Source of the DNA: Mariprofundus sp. UBA1536
GTDB taxonomy: Bacteria; Pseudomonadota; Zetaproteobacteria; Mariprofundales; Mariprofundaceae
DNA length: 64,000 bases
Assembly (NCBI GenBank): GCA_002323245.1
Contig: DCPU01000015.1
Location: 1-64,000 of the forward strand
Direction of reading: 5' to 3'
Shown here: positions 35,060 to 45,889 of the stretch, in pieces
Layout: the number at the start of each line of letters is the position of its first letter
How positions within the stretch are numbered: the stretch's first letter is position 1
The notes under the pieces: model-generated
The model's database searches: none
Seen by the model: the letters and a program-made list of their open reading frames with translations, nothing else
What the model was told of the DNA's origin: nothing
Program-made: the position numbers and the translations under genes

Positions 35060-36539
35060 GCTGCAAGCTATCGTTCAACCGAAACTGTTATCTGATTTGA
35101 TGTCGGGTATTGGTGCGTATGCCAAAGATGTGACCATCCAAGGCATTTGTGATGATACCCGCTTGCTGCAAGCTGGTGATGCATTTTTGTGTTTGCCGAG
35201 AGTGAATGATGTACCAGCGCGTATTGTTGAGGCAAAAGCTAAAGGCGCTGTAGCTATCATCATTGTGGGTCAATATGAAAACTTAACGGATATCGCTTGT
35301 GCATGTTTACAGCATATGGAAGCAGCAGGCGCTCTGCTTCGCCGCTGGTTTGAAACTGAACATACCACGCTCAAAGTATTTGGTATTACGGGCACCGATG
35401 GCAAAACAAGCTCAACCTGGATGCTGCGTGAGATGCTGGCCAAACAATTGGGTTCAGCATGGTCTTGCGGCACATTAGGCTTCGTGCGCGATTTGGATCA
35501 TATCACTGACCTTGGTAATACCACGCCTTCATTGCTTACGCTGCATACCATCGTAGCCATGGCACATCAGCAAAACATTGGTGCGCTGGTTGTGGAAGTC
35601 TCCTCGCATGGCATTGCCCAACAGCGCATTGCTGGACTTTCATTCACCGCAGCGATTTGGACCACACTTGGTCAAGATCATTTGGAAGATCATGGTGGTT
35701 TGGCAGCTTATGTCGAAGCCAAAGCTTCGTTTGCTCGCCTGGTGTTGGCTGCTGGCGGTAAAGTGATTGCCAATGCTGATTATGCCAATATCCGTGAGGC
35801 TTTGGCTGAGGGTGCAGCACAGGCCCTTTGGTATGCTCACAACAAGTCGGGAGTAGATGCTGATTTGCTTTGGTCGCGCGAAGATGGTGCTCTGTTGCTG
35901 AAAAAACACAAAGCAACAGCAACCATGGCACATGTGCCTTTGGCAGATTTTCATACAGAAAATTTGGCTGCTTTGATGTTGTTGATGACGACAGTATTTG
36001 ATTTGCCGCTGGCGAGCCTTGCCGCGAAGTTAGATGGTGTGATGACTACCCCACTTGGCCGCCTGGAGCCAGTGGATGCGAACCAACGCATCTTTATTGA
36101 TTATGCCCACACAGCAGAAGGCTTGCAGCGCAGCTTGCAAAGCGCACGTGAACTTTGTGTTGGGCGTTTGCTATTGGTCTTTGGCTGTGGTGGTGATAGG
36201 GATAAAGCCAAGCGTCCTGCTATGGGTGCGGTGGCTGCCCAACTTGCAGATGAAGCGTGGCTAACTTCAGATAACCCACGCAGCGAAACCCAAACCCAAA
36301 TTGCTGCCGATGTGTTGCAAGGTATTCCAGCAGCTTTTCTTCCATATGTGCATGTGTGTGAAGATCGTAAATTATCTATCTTTCAGGCCGTTTCAGCAGC
36401 ATCAGCGTTGGACATGGTAGTGATTGCAGGTAAAGGGCATGAGTCATATATGGAAATCCAAGGCGCAAAACTGCCATGGAGTGATAGGGCAACGGCCTTG
36501 GCCGCATCCCTTGCTGCAGGAGAAAAGCAATGCGCTTAA
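35052..36539 (+). CDS. murE: UDP-MurNAc-L-Ala-D-Glu:meso-diaminopimelate ligase MurE
   Basis: Adds meso-diaminopimelate to the peptide stem in the cytoplasm. The 495-residue product has the Mur ATP loop GITGTDGKTSST and the DNPR selectivity motif in SDNPRSETQTQI, which marks DAP rather than Lys use; this supports a Gram-negative wall. Central HYDYAHT-like (IDYAHTAEGL) is present. ATG 35052 lies in the ftsI 3' end. Confidence 0.96.
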   Translation: MNKLQAIVQPKLLSDLMSGIGAYAKDVTIQGICDDTRLLQAGDAFLCLPRVNDVPARIVEAKAKGAVAIIIVGQYENLTDIACACLQHMEAAGALLRRWFETEHTTLKVFGITGTDGKTSSTWMLREMLAKQLGSAWSCGTLGFVRDLDHITDLGNTTPSLLTLHTIVAMAHQQNIGALVVEVSSHGIAQQRIAGLSFTAAIWTTLGQDHLEDHGGLAAYVEAKASFARLVLAAGGKVIANADYANIREALAEGAAQALWYAHNKSGVDADLLWSREDGALLLKKHKATATMAHVPLADFHTENLAALMLLMTTVFDLPLASLAAKLDGVMTTPLGRLEPVDANQRIFIDYAHTAEGLQRSLQSARELCVGRLLLVFGCGGDRDKAKRPAMGAVAAQLADEAWLTSDNPRSETQTQIAADVLQGIPAAFLPYVHVCEDRKLSIFQAVSAASALDMVVIAGKGHESYMEIQGAKLPWSDRATALAASLAAGEKQCA

Positions 36540-37900
36540 CTTCGCAGCAATTGGCGATCGCTAGCCAAGGTGAGTGGTTGTCTGGCAAGCAAGAACCCGT
36601 CTTGATTGATGGCATTTGTACCGATTCTCGCGAATTTATTGCAGGTCATGCATTTCTGGCATTGCGTGGTGTGACGTTCGATGGCCATACCCATGCGGCG
36701 CAAGTGGCGCATAAGGCATCCGCGCTGATTGGCGATCAACAAGGCGCTACGCTTTGGCAAGATTTGACTACGCCGCAGCTGCAAGTGAATGATACCCTGC
36801 AAGCTTTGGGCGATATTGCTGCCTACCACCGTAAACAACTGACCAACACCCGCGTGGTGGCGATAACGGGTTCCTATGGCAAGACCACTGTGCGCTCAAT
36901 GCTGCAGCATGTACTAAGTCAAAGTGGCGTCAAAGTCGCTGCCACCAAAGCAAATTTCAACAACCTGATTGGTGTGCCCAAAACCCTGCTGGCCATTGAT
37001 GCTGAGGCCGATGTGGCTGTGATTGAGTGCGGCATCAGTGAGCTTGGTGAGATGCAACGCATTGCTGCCATGGTGCAGCCAGATGTGGTCATTTTAACAG
37101 GTTTTACCGCAGCGCACAGTCAAGGCTTGGGCGGTTTGACTGGCGTGGTTAAAGAAAAATTTGAATTGGTGAAACACCTTCAACAAGATGGTTTTAGCGT
37201 GTTGGGCAAAGGCGTGGCCAAACATTTGGTGGAAGCGGGTTGTGTGATGTCGCTGCCAACTTTTGGTTTGGATGAAGCAGATGCCGTGTCTTGGCAGCTT
37301 ACAGGTCAGGATGTGCTTTTCTCGCTTCAAGATGAGCAAGCATCCTTAAAACTATCCCTGCCAGCTGAGCATTGGGCAGAAGATATGGCTTTGGTAATTA
37401 CTGTGGTCAAGCAACTTGTGCCGTCTTTAAATGTAGCGCGCATTGTTAGTGCCCTACAAACATGGCAAGCCGTTGATGGTCGTTTGCAAGTGTTTGCCGC
37501 AAGCAAAGCGCAACCATTTGCCTTGATTGATGATAGTTACAACGCCAATCCTGCTTCCATGCAAGCAGGGCTTGATACACTTGCCAAAATGGCGGGTAAA
37601 CGTATTGCCATCATTGCCGATATGTTAGAGTTGGGTGAAAACGCCAAATCAGCCCATGCCGCATTACAATTGCACGATATCGATCAAGTATTGTGTGTGG
37701 GCGAGTTAATGGGTGAGTTGGCTAGAGGGAAATCAGGTCACCATGTGCAATATTTTGAGCGTTTACCCGCTTTGATGCATTGGTTAAAACAACATCATTT
37801 CCCAACACAAGATAGCACTGTGCTTATCAAAGGCTCGCATAGCATGGGCTTGGCACAAGTAGTCGATTTTTTACGAAACCGAGGCGCACATGCTCTATAA
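36530..37900 (+). CDS. murF: UDP-MurNAc-tripeptide:D-Ala-D-Ala ligase MurF
   Basis: Completes the UDP-MurNAc-pentapeptide. The 456-residue product has the Mur loop [13 protein letters not shown], the [13 protein letters not shown] segment and the [15 protein letters not shown] motif. Overlaps murE by ten bases and mraY by eleven, so translation is coupled through the run. Confidence 0.96.
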   Translation: MRLTSQQLAIASQGEWLSGKQEPVLIDGICTDSREFIAGHAFLALRGVTFDGHTHAAQVAHKASALIGDQQGATLWQDLTTPQLQVNDTLQALGDIAAYHRKQLTNTRVVAITGSYGKTTVRSMLQHVLSQSGVKVAATKANFNNLIGVPKTLLAIDAEADVAVIECGISELGEMQRIAAMVQPDVVILTGFTAAHSQGLGGLTGVVKEKFELVKHLQQDGFSVLGKGVAKHLVEAGCVMSLPTFGLDEADAVSWQLTGQDVLFSLQDEQASLKLSLPAEHWAEDMALVITVVKQLVPSLNVARIVSALQTWQAVDGRLQVFAASKAQPFALIDDSYNANPASMQAGLDTLAKMAGKRIAIIADMLELGENAKSAHAALQLHDIDQVLCVGELMGELARGKSGHHVQYFERLPALMHWLKQHHFPTQDSTVLIKGSHSMGLAQVVDFLRNRGAHAL

Positions 37901-38960
37901 TTTATTGTATCCACTGGCCGATCAGTATTCGTTTTTAAATATTTTCCAATATATCACCTTCCGTGCGGCGTATGCGTTGATTACTGCCTTGGTCTTAAGT
38001 TGGATGTTTGGCCCCTTATTTATTCGCTGGCTCAAAAGTAGCCAAGGTAAAGGTCAACCTATTCGTGATGATGGCCCAGCCTCACATTTTTCCAAACAGG
38101 GCACGCCAACCATGGGTGGTTTATTGATTCTTTCTACCCTGACCTTGACCACCTTGCTTTGGGCGGATTTGGAAAACATGTTCATTTGGCTGGCGTTGAT
38201 GGTCACCTTGGGTTATGGCCTGATTGGCTGGCTAGATGACCAGATGAAAATTAAATACCAAAACCCCAAAGGTTTGGCAGGTCGCTGGAAATTACTTTTG
38301 CAAATTCTGATTGGTAGTGTTGCCGCTATTGCCTTGATGAATATGACTGACCCCATCGTGGATATTCCCATCATCAATTACCAATGGGATATGGGATACT
38401 GGTATATTGCTTTTGTGGTCTTTGTCTTGATTGGCACATCCAATGCGGTCAACCTCACTGATGGTTTGGATGGTTTGGCTGTGGCGCCCACCTTTATGGT
38501 GGCATCGGCTTTGGGTGTGGTGGTGTATGTGGCAGGACACGTGGGTTTTGCAGAATATTTATTGATTCCTTATGTGCCAGGTGCTGGTGAGTTGGCTGTA
38601 TTCTGTGGTGCTTTGGTCGGCGCTTGCCTTGGCTTTTTGTGGTTTAATACCTATCCCGCCCAAGTATTTATGGGCGATGTGGGTGCGTTGGCCTTAGGCG
38701 GAGCCTTGGCATTTGTGGCTTGCGCTGTGCATCAGCAATTTTTGTTGGCCATTGCAGGCGGTTTGTTTGTGCTTGAAGCTGTCTCAGTGATGGTGCAAGT
38801 GGCCTCTTTTAAACTCACGGGCAAACGTGTGTTTCGTATGGCGCCCATTCATCACCATTATGAGCTCAAAGGTTGGCCAGAGCCAAAAGTGATTGTGCGC
38901 TTTTGGATTATCACCCTTATTTTAGCCTTGGTGGCTTTGTCCACTTTGAAGTTGCGTTAA
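37890..38960 (+). CDS. mraY: phospho-MurNAc-pentapeptide translocase MraY
   Basis: Inner-membrane enzyme that transfers phospho-MurNAc-pentapeptide to undecaprenyl phosphate, making lipid I. The 356-residue product has about ten membrane helices and the catalytic loops [34 protein letters not shown] and the His motif [11 protein letters not shown]. Confidence 0.97.
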   Translation: MLYNLLYPLADQYSFLNIFQYITFRAAYALITALVLSWMFGPLFIRWLKSSQGKGQPIRDDGPASHFSKQGTPTMGGLLILSTLTLTTLLWADLENMFIWLALMVTLGYGLIGWLDDQMKIKYQNPKGLAGRWKLLLQILIGSVAAIALMNMTDPIVDIPIINYQWDMGYWYIAFVVFVLIGTSNAVNLTDGLDGLAVAPTFMVASALGVVVYVAGHVGFAEYLLIPYVPGAGELAVFCGALVGACLGFLWFNTYPAQVFMGDVGALALGGALAFVACAVHQQFLLAIAGGLFVLEAVSVMVQVASFKLTGKRVFRMAPIHHHYELKGWPEPKVIVRFWIITLILALVALSTLKLR

Positions 38961-38962
38961 TC

Positions 38963-40384
38963 ATGAATTTGTCTCCGAAATTAGAACAAATCGCCGTCAT
39001 TGGTATGGGTAGCACGGGTATCTCGATAGCACGTCATTTACAGCGCATGCATATTGTCTGTGCATGCTTTGATGAAGCCAATGTCGTGCTTCCTGATGAT
39101 TTGCAAACCACTCCGCTGCATACAGGCCCATTGGATGCAGATGTATTGGGTGGTTTTGATCGGGTGATTGTTAGCCCTGGTATTGATTGGCGTCACCCAG
39201 CCTTGCTGGCAGTGCGAGGTTGCGGCATTCCTGTGCATGGTGATTTGGATGAATTTTTGCGCCATTACCAAGGCCGCATCATTGCTATTACTGGTACTAA
39301 CGGTAAAACCACCACCACGCAAATGATTGCCCTGTTGCTTGAGACCTTACCTGGTGGTTGTGAAGCAGGCGGCAATATCGGCACGCCCATGCTTGATTTA
39401 CTTGGTCATAAACCACCGGCTCATGTGGCTCTAGAATTATCCAGCTTCCAGTTGGAGCGTGCCACGCAAATGCATCCGCATTGGGCGGTTTTGCTTAATG
39501 TGCAGCCTGATCATGCGGATATGCACGCATCACCGCAGGCTTATAAAGAAGCCAAGCTAAGCATGTTTAACAAAATGATTTTGGGTGATACAGCGCTGTT
39601 TCCTATTGATGTTGAATGGGATGCAACGGTTGCTGATTTGGCAGGCAGAGGCGTGAATGTCACGCGGTTTGGTGTGATTGAAGCTGACGATGAACGCGCG
39701 AAATTTTGTAAAGCGGGTGTCTTGCTCAATACGCCATGGGGCGATAAAGCTAGCGGCAAAACCGATGCTTTGTTTTGGACTCAAGATAGTGAGTGGGTGA
39801 AAATTGATTGCGATGATTTGATGCTGCGTGGTCATCACCAGCAGCAAAATATCGCCATTGCCGCCCAAGCTGCTGCCGACCACGGCGTATCGCGCACGGT
39901 GATTGAAGAAGCGATGCTCAGCTTCCAAGGTTTGGAACATCGGTTGGAGTTTGTGGGCCACGTTGCTGGCCGCGACTGGTTTAATGATTCCAAAGCCACC
40001 AACCCTGATGCGGCGCTTGCGGCCCTGGAATCATTTGATGAAGTGGTCTGGATTTGCGGCGGTATGCGCAAAAAGCTGGATTTGGATTCGCTTATTTTGA
40101 TGGCGCGCAAAAAAGTGAGCTTTGCCTTGGTGATTGGTAAAGAGCCCGATGCCTATTCATTGATGCTCGATAAAGCTGATGTGCCCTACATGGTGTCGCA
40201 TACCATCGAGCAGGCAGTCAAAGATGCTGCCGAAAAAACCGAAGGCCCAGTGCTGTTATCACCTGCGGCTGCCAGCCAAGATCAATTTAAAAACTATGCT
40301 GAACGCGGCAAAGCTTTTGTGGCGGCTATCCGGGCATTAGAGCCCAAAGACAAAAAAGGGTATGCAGGCTTTAGCGATGACTAA
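38963..40384 (+). CDS. murD: UDP-MurNAc-L-alanine:D-glutamate ligase MurD
   Basis: Second amino-acid ligase of the stem peptide. The 473-residue product has the N-terminal dinucleotide-like fold (IAVIGMGSTGISIA), ATP loop ITGTNGKTTTTQM, the LELSSFQLE segment and a C-terminal FNDSKATNPDAALAAL. ATG 38963 lies two bases after the mraY stop; a longer in-frame extension into mraY is discarded. Confidence 0.96.
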   Translation: MNLSPKLEQIAVIGMGSTGISIARHLQRMHIVCACFDEANVVLPDDLQTTPLHTGPLDADVLGGFDRVIVSPGIDWRHPALLAVRGCGIPVHGDLDEFLRHYQGRIIAITGTNGKTTTTQMIALLLETLPGGCEAGGNIGTPMLDLLGHKPPAHVALELSSFQLERATQMHPHWAVLLNVQPDHADMHASPQAYKEAKLSMFNKMILGDTALFPIDVEWDATVADLAGRGVNVTRFGVIEADDERAKFCKAGVLLNTPWGDKASGKTDALFWTQDSEWVKIDCDDLMLRGHHQQQNIAIAAQAAADHGVSRTVIEEAMLSFQGLEHRLEFVGHVAGRDWFNDSKATNPDAALAALESFDEVVWICGGMRKKLDLDSLILMARKKVSFALVIGKEPDAYSLMLDKADVPYMVSHTIEQAVKDAAEKTEGPVLLSPAAASQDQFKNYAERGKAFVAAIRALEPKDKKGYAGFSDD

Positions 40385-41558
40385 GTATCAACGCTTACCC
40401 TTCGACCCCGTGCTGTTATTGAGCGTGGTCGCATTGCTGATTTTCAGCCTGATCATGGTGGGTAGCGCCAGCCTTGAGGTGGCCAATGTGCGCTATGGCT
40501 CACCTTGGTTTATTTTGCTGCGTTGGTGTTTTTATATCCCCGTGGCATTGGCGGTGATGTGGGCAGTTTCTAGGGTGCATCCATCATGGTGGGAAGCCAT
40601 GGTCATGCCGTTGCTAGGGTTTGGCTTTTTGTTGCTGATTACCGTGCTCATCGTGGGTAGTGAAATCAATGGCGCTACCCGCTGGTTCTCTATTTTTGGT
40701 ATGACCATTCAGCCTGTGGAGTTTGTGAAACCTGCCATCGTCATCTATCTGGCTTATTATTTATCCAACTTCTCCGATCGTTTGCGCTCTTTTGCCAATG
40801 GTTTGATGCCCATGCTTTTGATCATCGTGATGATGGTGGCGTTGTTGTTGGTGCAGCCTGATTTTGGTAATGCAGTGTTGATTTTGAGCATGAGTTTTTG
40901 TTTGTGGTTTGTTGGCGGCGTGCCCACACGCCATTTGGTAGGATTGATGGCTACAGCCATTCCTGTGTTGGCCGTGATTATTATGTCGGCACCATATCGC
41001 ATGCAACGTATGTTGGCCTTTATGGACCCTTGGGCAGATCGTTTTGGTAGTGGTTATCAATTGGTGCAATCACAAATTGCTTTTGGAGCAGGTGGTATCA
41101 CGGGTGCAGGCCTTGGCCAGGGTGTGCAAAAGTTGTTTTATTTACCAGAGAGTTTTACCGATTTTATCTCGGCAGTGATTGGCGAAGAGCTGGGCTTGAT
41201 TGGTATTTTGGCAGTGATTGGTGTGTTCGGCCTCGTTTGCTGGCGAGGCTTTAAAATCGCCCGCCATGCAGATACGGATTTTTCAAGGTTGCTGGCCTTG
41301 GGCGCCACATTCCTTTTGGCTGCAGCATTTATTGTAAACCTTGGCGCAGCCATGGGTATTTTCCCGACCAAAGGTATGCCCATGCCGTTTGTCTCGTATG
41401 GCGGTAGTGCTTTGATAGGTGAATGCGTATTACTGGGGCTGATTTTTTCAGTGCAACGTCATCAAGCCGCCTCCGTACGTAATGCCAGAGGCAGCGCCCA
41501 TCGCAAAGAGCGTAGGATTCGCGCTGATGCCAATGATGTTGAAGGGGTATCGGTATGA
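40377..41558 (+). CDS. ftsW: peptidoglycan glycosyltransferase / SEDS protein FtsW
   Basis: Septal lipid II polymerase that works with FtsI. The 393-residue product has about ten membrane helices and SEDS marks: GATRWFSIFGMTIQPVEFVKP, the essential region around SYQLVQSQIAFGAGG-like (GSGYQLVQSQIAFGAGG) and PFVSYGGSALIGE. ATG 40377 overlaps the murD stop by eight bases; an ATG five codons upstream (40362) is possible. Confidence 0.96.
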   Translation: MTKYQRLPFDPVLLLSVVALLIFSLIMVGSASLEVANVRYGSPWFILLRWCFYIPVALAVMWAVSRVHPSWWEAMVMPLLGFGFLLLITVLIVGSEINGATRWFSIFGMTIQPVEFVKPAIVIYLAYYLSNFSDRLRSFANGLMPMLLIIVMMVALLLVQPDFGNAVLILSMSFCLWFVGGVPTRHLVGLMATAIPVLAVIIMSAPYRMQRMLAFMDPWADRFGSGYQLVQSQIAFGAGGITGAGLGQGVQKLFYLPESFTDFISAVIGEELGLIGILAVIGVFGLVCWRGFKIARHADTDFSRLLALGATFLLAAAFIVNLGAAMGIFPTKGMPMPFVSYGGSALIGECVLLGLIFSVQRHQAASVRNARGSAHRKERRIRADANDVEGVSV

Positions 41559-42664
41559 CGACGGTCTTGCCTACAGATATCTGCATTGCCGGCGGCGGCA
41601 CAGGCGGGCATGTGATGCCAGCATTGGCTTTGGCTGATGCAGCGCGTTTGGCTTGGCCGAATGTGCAAGTCTCTTTTATCGGAGCTGAGCGCGGCTTGGA
41701 AGCGCGGCTTTTGCCAGAGCGCGGTGAGTCGGTATTGCTGCTCACCATGCATGCCGTCAAAGGTTCAGGTTGGTTGCAGGCTGCGCGTGTATTGGGCTGG
41801 GAATTGCCGGTGGCAGTATTGAAAATACGCAAATCATGGGCAGGGCAAAAGCCAAAGGTTTTGGTGGGCGTGGGTGGTTATGCCAGCGTGGCTGGCGTGG
41901 TCGCAGCTTTGATTTCACGTGTGCCGGTTGTCTTGTATGAACAAAACGCGATTCCAGGCTTGGTCAATCGTCAACTGCACCGCTTTTGTCATACCATGAT
42001 GCTGGGATTTGCCGCCGCCAAACAACAATTAAACAGCATGGATAGGGTGGCCGTTACTGGCAATATCGTGCGCCAAAGCATCAAAGATGTGCAACGACTG
42101 CCCCAAGATAAACCAACGTTATTGATGATGGGTGGCTCTCAAGGTGCAATGTTTTTAAATGAGACCATGCCAAAAGTTTGCGCCAAACTCGCAGCAGCTG
42201 GTTTTGATTTTAGGGTGGTGCACTTGGTCGGCGCTGGTCAAGGCCGTGTTGAAGCAGTGTTAAGTATTTATGCCAAAGCTGGCATTGAAGCTGAGGTGAT
42301 GGCCTTTTGTGAAGATATGCCTTCGCTTTATGCCAAGGCCAGTTTAATGATTGCCCGCTCTGGGGCTATGACAGTGTGCGAGGCTGCGGCAGTAGGGATT
42401 CCTGCCATGTTTGTGCCCTTGCCCTCAGCTGCAGATAACCACCAATACTTTAATGCCAAAGCGCTGGCAGATATGGGCGCAGCAGTGATTCTATCACAGG
42501 ATGAAAGTGATGAAACTACGCTGGAAAAGAAAGTAGCTGATGTGTTGTTTCAGCCGCAAAAATTAGCGGATATGGCAAGAGCTTCGCGTTCTGCATTTAT
42601 TAAAAACGCCGATGAGCTGCAGTTGCAGGTGTTGGCACCGTTTCTCACGGAGGTGCACACATGA
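41555..42664 (+). CDS. murG: undecaprenyldiphospho-MurNAc-pentapeptide GlcNAc transferase MurG
   Basis: Makes lipid II from lipid I on the cytoplasmic face. GT-B fold of 369 residues with the glycine loop AGGGTGGHVMPALALA, the GGYASV segment, the inter-domain GGSQGAMFLNE and the UDP-GlcNAc motif RSGAMTVCEAAAVGIPAMFVPLP split across the C-terminal domain. ATGA overlap with ftsW and murC. Confidence 0.97.
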   Translation: MTTVLPTDICIAGGGTGGHVMPALALADAARLAWPNVQVSFIGAERGLEARLLPERGESVLLLTMHAVKGSGWLQAARVLGWELPVAVLKIRKSWAGQKPKVLVGVGGYASVAGVVAALISRVPVVLYEQNAIPGLVNRQLHRFCHTMMLGFAAAKQQLNSMDRVAVTGNIVRQSIKDVQRLPQDKPTLLMMGGSQGAMFLNETMPKVCAKLAAAGFDFRVVHLVGAGQGRVEAVLSIYAKAGIEAEVMAFCEDMPSLYAKASLMIARSGAMTVCEAAAVGIPAMFVPLPSAADNHQYFNAKALADMGAAVILSQDESDETTLEKKVADVLFQPQKLADMARASRSAFIKNADELQLQVLAPFLTEVHT

Positions 42665-44049
42665 AAGCACGGGTGCAATGTATTCATTTCACAGGTATCG
42701 GCGGCATTGGCATGAGCGGTATTGCCGAAGTATTGCACAACCAAGGTTTTGTGGTGCAAGGCTCGGATGTGGCCGAAAGCCCCAATGTGCAACGTCTTCG
42801 TGATATCGGTATGAAAGTGATTGTTGGACATGCCGCTGAAAATTTGGGTGATGCCCAAGTGGTGGTGGTGACCACGGCGGTCAAACGCGATAACCCAGAA
42901 CTGATTGAAGCAACTCGCTGCGGAATTCCGATTATTCCGCGCGCTGAAATGTTGGCTGAATTGATGCGCATGCGCCAAGGCATTGCCATTGCGGGTAGCC
43001 ATGGCAAAACCACGATTACCTCTATGATTGCCCATAATATGGAAAAGGCTGGCCTAGATCCCACCTACGTGATTGGTGGCAGGTTGATGTCGACTACCCA
43101 CAATGCCCGCTTGGGTGAAAGCAAATGGTTGGTGGCTGAAGCCGATGAAAGTGATGGCTCATTCTTACGTTTATCACCGATGATTTCTGTGGTCAGTAAT
43201 ATCGATCCAGAACATTTGGATCACTACGGTGATTTTGAATCACTGATTACCGCGTTCAAACAATTCGTCAGCCTCACCCCATTTTATGGCCGTGTGGTTT
43301 TGCACCACGAGCATCCCAATGTGGCTTTGTTGCGTGATGATTTGCATCGCCCTGTCACTACCTATGGCTCAAGCCCGCAAGCTGACTTGTATTTAAAACA
43401 CGTTACCGTCGATGGATACAAACAACATATCACTATTGGTTTTGCTGATGGCGATGAGCAAAACATCATGTTGCCTATGCCAGGTCTGCACAATGCTGAA
43501 AATGCACTAGCAGCCACTGCCGTGTTGCTGGACTTGGGCATTTCCATGGATTTGATTCGTGCGGGTTTTGCTACATTCGAAGGCATTCAGCGCCGGTTCC
43601 ATTGTTTTGCTGTGGGTGAAGCGGTGATGGTTGATGATTATGCCCATCATCCCAAAGAGATTTTATCCACCCTGCAAGCTGCCAACTCCTGCTGGCCAGA
43701 GCGCCCTGTGTCTGCCTTGTTTCAACCGCATCGTTACACGCGTACCCAAGATTTGTTTGATGATTTTATGGGCTGTTTTGATGGGGCGCAAACCGTGCGC
43801 ATCTTGCCGATTTATGCCGCCAGTGAGGCACCTATTGAAGGCGTGAGTGCCACAGCCTTGGTCGCTGGTATGCGCACACGAGGCCACCGTGATGTGGATG
43901 AAGTAGATAGTATGCAAGCTGCGGAAGCTTGGGTGAAGGCAGAGCTTGTTGCTGGCCGAGTGGTATTACTCATGGGCGCAGGCTCTATTGGCGCTTTGGC
44001 CACAGTCCTACGTAAAGAAATGATGACCAAAGCGGGGCAGAAGTCTTGA
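42661..44049 (+). CDS. murC: UDP-MurNAc:L-alanine ligase MurC
   Basis: First amino-acid ligase of the stem. The 462-residue product has IHFTGIGGIGMSGIAEVL, ATP loop IAGSHGKTTITSM, VAEADESDGSFL and the C-terminal VDDYAHHPKEI. Its stop overlaps the murB TTG start. Confidence 0.97.
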   Translation: MKARVQCIHFTGIGGIGMSGIAEVLHNQGFVVQGSDVAESPNVQRLRDIGMKVIVGHAAENLGDAQVVVVTTAVKRDNPELIEATRCGIPIIPRAEMLAELMRMRQGIAIAGSHGKTTITSMIAHNMEKAGLDPTYVIGGRLMSTTHNARLGESKWLVAEADESDGSFLRLSPMISVVSNIDPEHLDHYGDFESLITAFKQFVSLTPFYGRVVLHHEHPNVALLRDDLHRPVTTYGSSPQADLYLKHVTVDGYKQHITIGFADGDEQNIMLPMPGLHNAENALAATAVLLDLGISMDLIRAGFATFEGIQRRFHCFAVGEAVMVDDYAHHPKEILSTLQAANSCWPERPVSALFQPHRYTRTQDLFDDFMGCFDGAQTVRILPIYAASEAPIEGVSATALVAGMRTRGHRDVDEVDSMQAAEAWVKAELVAGRVVLLMGAGSIGALATVLRKEMMTKAGQKS

Positions 44050-44936
44050 GCTGGAAACAAGCCATAACAGCGCTAGGCGCCTTTGAATCCGATACATCGC
44101 TAGCTGAGCGCACCACGCTTTGTGTGGGTGGTCATGCGCGTTGGTTGTTTCGGCCAAGCGATGAAGCGGCATTGGTTAAAGCCATGACTTTGCTTCCCCA
44201 TGATATCGAAATTTTTCCTTTGGGACGTGGCAGTAACTTGTTGGTTTCTGATGATGGCATTGATGGTTTGGTGATTGATTTGAATGGTTTGTCTGGCATT
44301 ACCATCAGCGGTTCACACATCGTAGCCAACGCTGGCGCGCGTATGGGGAAAATCGCCCAAGCAGCTGCCTCGGCAGGTTTGGCGGGGGTGGAGTTTATGG
44401 CCACCGTGCCAGGTGATTTGGGCGGCGGGGTGGCTATGAATGCAGGGGCTTTTGGACAGCAGGTATCGGATGTTTTGGTATCGATTCAAGTGTTACACCG
44501 CGATGGCAAGGTGACTGATATGCAGCGCGAAGATTTGCATATGGTCTATCGCTGGACAAATTTGCCGGCGGGAAGTTTGGTGTTATCGGCAATGTTTGCC
44601 TTAAAAGAAGATGATGCCGAATCCATCAAAGAGCGGATGCGCGTGATGCGTAAAAAACGCAGTGATACCCAGCCTTTGGCTTTGCCCAATTGTGGCTCAG
44701 TGTTTAAAAACCCAGAGGGTGATTATGCGGCGCGATTGATTGAAAGCGTGGGTTTGAAAGGGAAGCAGATTGGCCATGCACGGATATCGGATGTACACGC
44801 CAATTTTATTGTCAATGAAGGCAGTGCAAGTTGTGAAGATGTGTTGGCATTGATGCGTTTGGCGAAAAACACAGTGCTGGAACAATACGGTGTGGACTTA
44901 GAGCCAGAAGTAAGATTTGTAGGGTGTGCGTTATGA
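44046..44936 (+). CDS. murB: UDP-N-acetylenolpyruvoylglucosamine reductase MurB
   Basis: FAD enzyme that reduces the enolpyruvyl group to form UDP-MurNAc. The 296-residue type II-like protein has the FAD motif GRGSNLLVSDDGI, the GVEFMATVPGDLGGGVAMNAGAFG region, and the catalytic Ser and Glu near NCGSVFKNPEGDYAARLIE and LEPEVRFVG. TTG start (44046) gives TTGA overlap with murC. In E. coli murB is outside the dcw cluster; placement between murC and ddl is common in other proteobacteria. Confidence 0.96.
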   Translation: MSWKQAITALGAFESDTSLAERTTLCVGGHARWLFRPSDEAALVKAMTLLPHDIEIFPLGRGSNLLVSDDGIDGLVIDLNGLSGITISGSHIVANAGARMGKIAQAAASAGLAGVEFMATVPGDLGGGVAMNAGAFGQQVSDVLVSIQVLHRDGKVTDMQREDLHMVYRWTNLPAGSLVLSAMFALKEDDAESIKERMRVMRKKRSDTQPLALPNCGSVFKNPEGDYAARLIESVGLKGKQIGHARISDVHANFIVNEGSASCEDVLALMRLAKNTVLEQYGVDLEPEVRFVGCAL

Positions 44937-45889
44937 TGGAACCTGAGATTGTTGTGAATAAAAACCAAGGTTTGAAAGCCATCCGCATCGGTGTGCTGAT
45001 GGGCGGGGCATCGAGTGAGCGCGAAATTTCGTTGCGTTCTGGTCATGCCGTGCTTGAGGCTTTGCTGAGCAAGGGTTTGAATGCTTTTGCAGTGGAATTA
45101 TCCAAACACCCGCACGATTGGAGTGAGCAGATTATTGCTGCCAAAGTGGAGCGCGCATTTATTGCGTTGCACGGCACCTATGGCGAAGACGGCTGTATCC
45201 AAGGCTTGTTGGAAATTCTACGTATCCCATACACGGGCTCTGGCGTGTTGGCATCCAGCGTATGTATGCATAAAGCCCTGACCAAATCCATATTGGCGCA
45301 ACATCATTTGCCAACGCCTGTGGATGTACCTTTGGAAAATGGTGTGCCTGTTTCCTTCCCTGTGTTTGTTAAACCCGTCGCTGAAGGCTCAAGTGTGGGG
45401 TTGCATCATGTGGCCGATGCTGCGCAATGGCATGCCCTTGCGTTAAGCGATACATCAGCGTGGTTGATTGAAAGCTGTGTGGTGGGCAAAGAAATTGCGG
45501 CCTCTGTGCTCAACGGCAAAGCCTTGGCCTTGGTGGAGATTGCGCCCAAATCAGGGCTGTATGATTTTGAATCCAAATACACTGCTGGCGCCACAGAATA
45601 TTATTGTCCTGCGCGTTTATCCGATGAAGTGAAAGCGCGCTGTCAGGATTTGGCGGAACGGGCAGTGGCAGTGCTGGGTTGCATTGGCGCTCCGCGTGTG
45701 GATTTGATTGTGCCAGAATCGGGTGAACCCGTGATTTTAGAGGTGAATACCATTCCGGGAATGACATCGACAAGCTTACTACCCAAAGCTGCGGCGCGGG
45801 AAGGTTTAGGGTTCGCTGATTTGTGTATGGCGATTTTGCAAGATGCGATGCTTGCTTATACACCGCATAGTCGCACAGGTAAGGAATGA
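44933..45889 (+). CDS. ddl: D-alanine:D-alanine ligase Ddl
   Basis: ATP-grasp ligase making the D-Ala-D-Ala used by MurF. The 318-residue product has IGVLMGGASSEREISLRSG, the serine loop PVAEGSSVGLHHV and the C-terminal EVNTIPGMTSTSLLPKAA. The Tyr/Phe position that distinguishes D-Ala from D-Lac ligases was not judged. ATG 44933 and ATG 44936 are both at the murB stop. Confidence 0.96.
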   Translation: MMEPEIVVNKNQGLKAIRIGVLMGGASSEREISLRSGHAVLEALLSKGLNAFAVELSKHPHDWSEQIIAAKVERAFIALHGTYGEDGCIQGLLEILRIPYTGSGVLASSVCMHKALTKSILAQHHLPTPVDVPLENGVPVSFPVFVKPVAEGSSVGLHHVADAAQWHALALSDTSAWLIESCVVGKEIAASVLNGKALALVEIAPKSGLYDFESKYTAGATEYYCPARLSDEVKARCQDLAERAVAVLGCIGAPRVDLIVPESGEPVILEVNTIPGMTSTSLLPKAAAREGLGFADLCMAILQDAMLAYTPHSRTGKE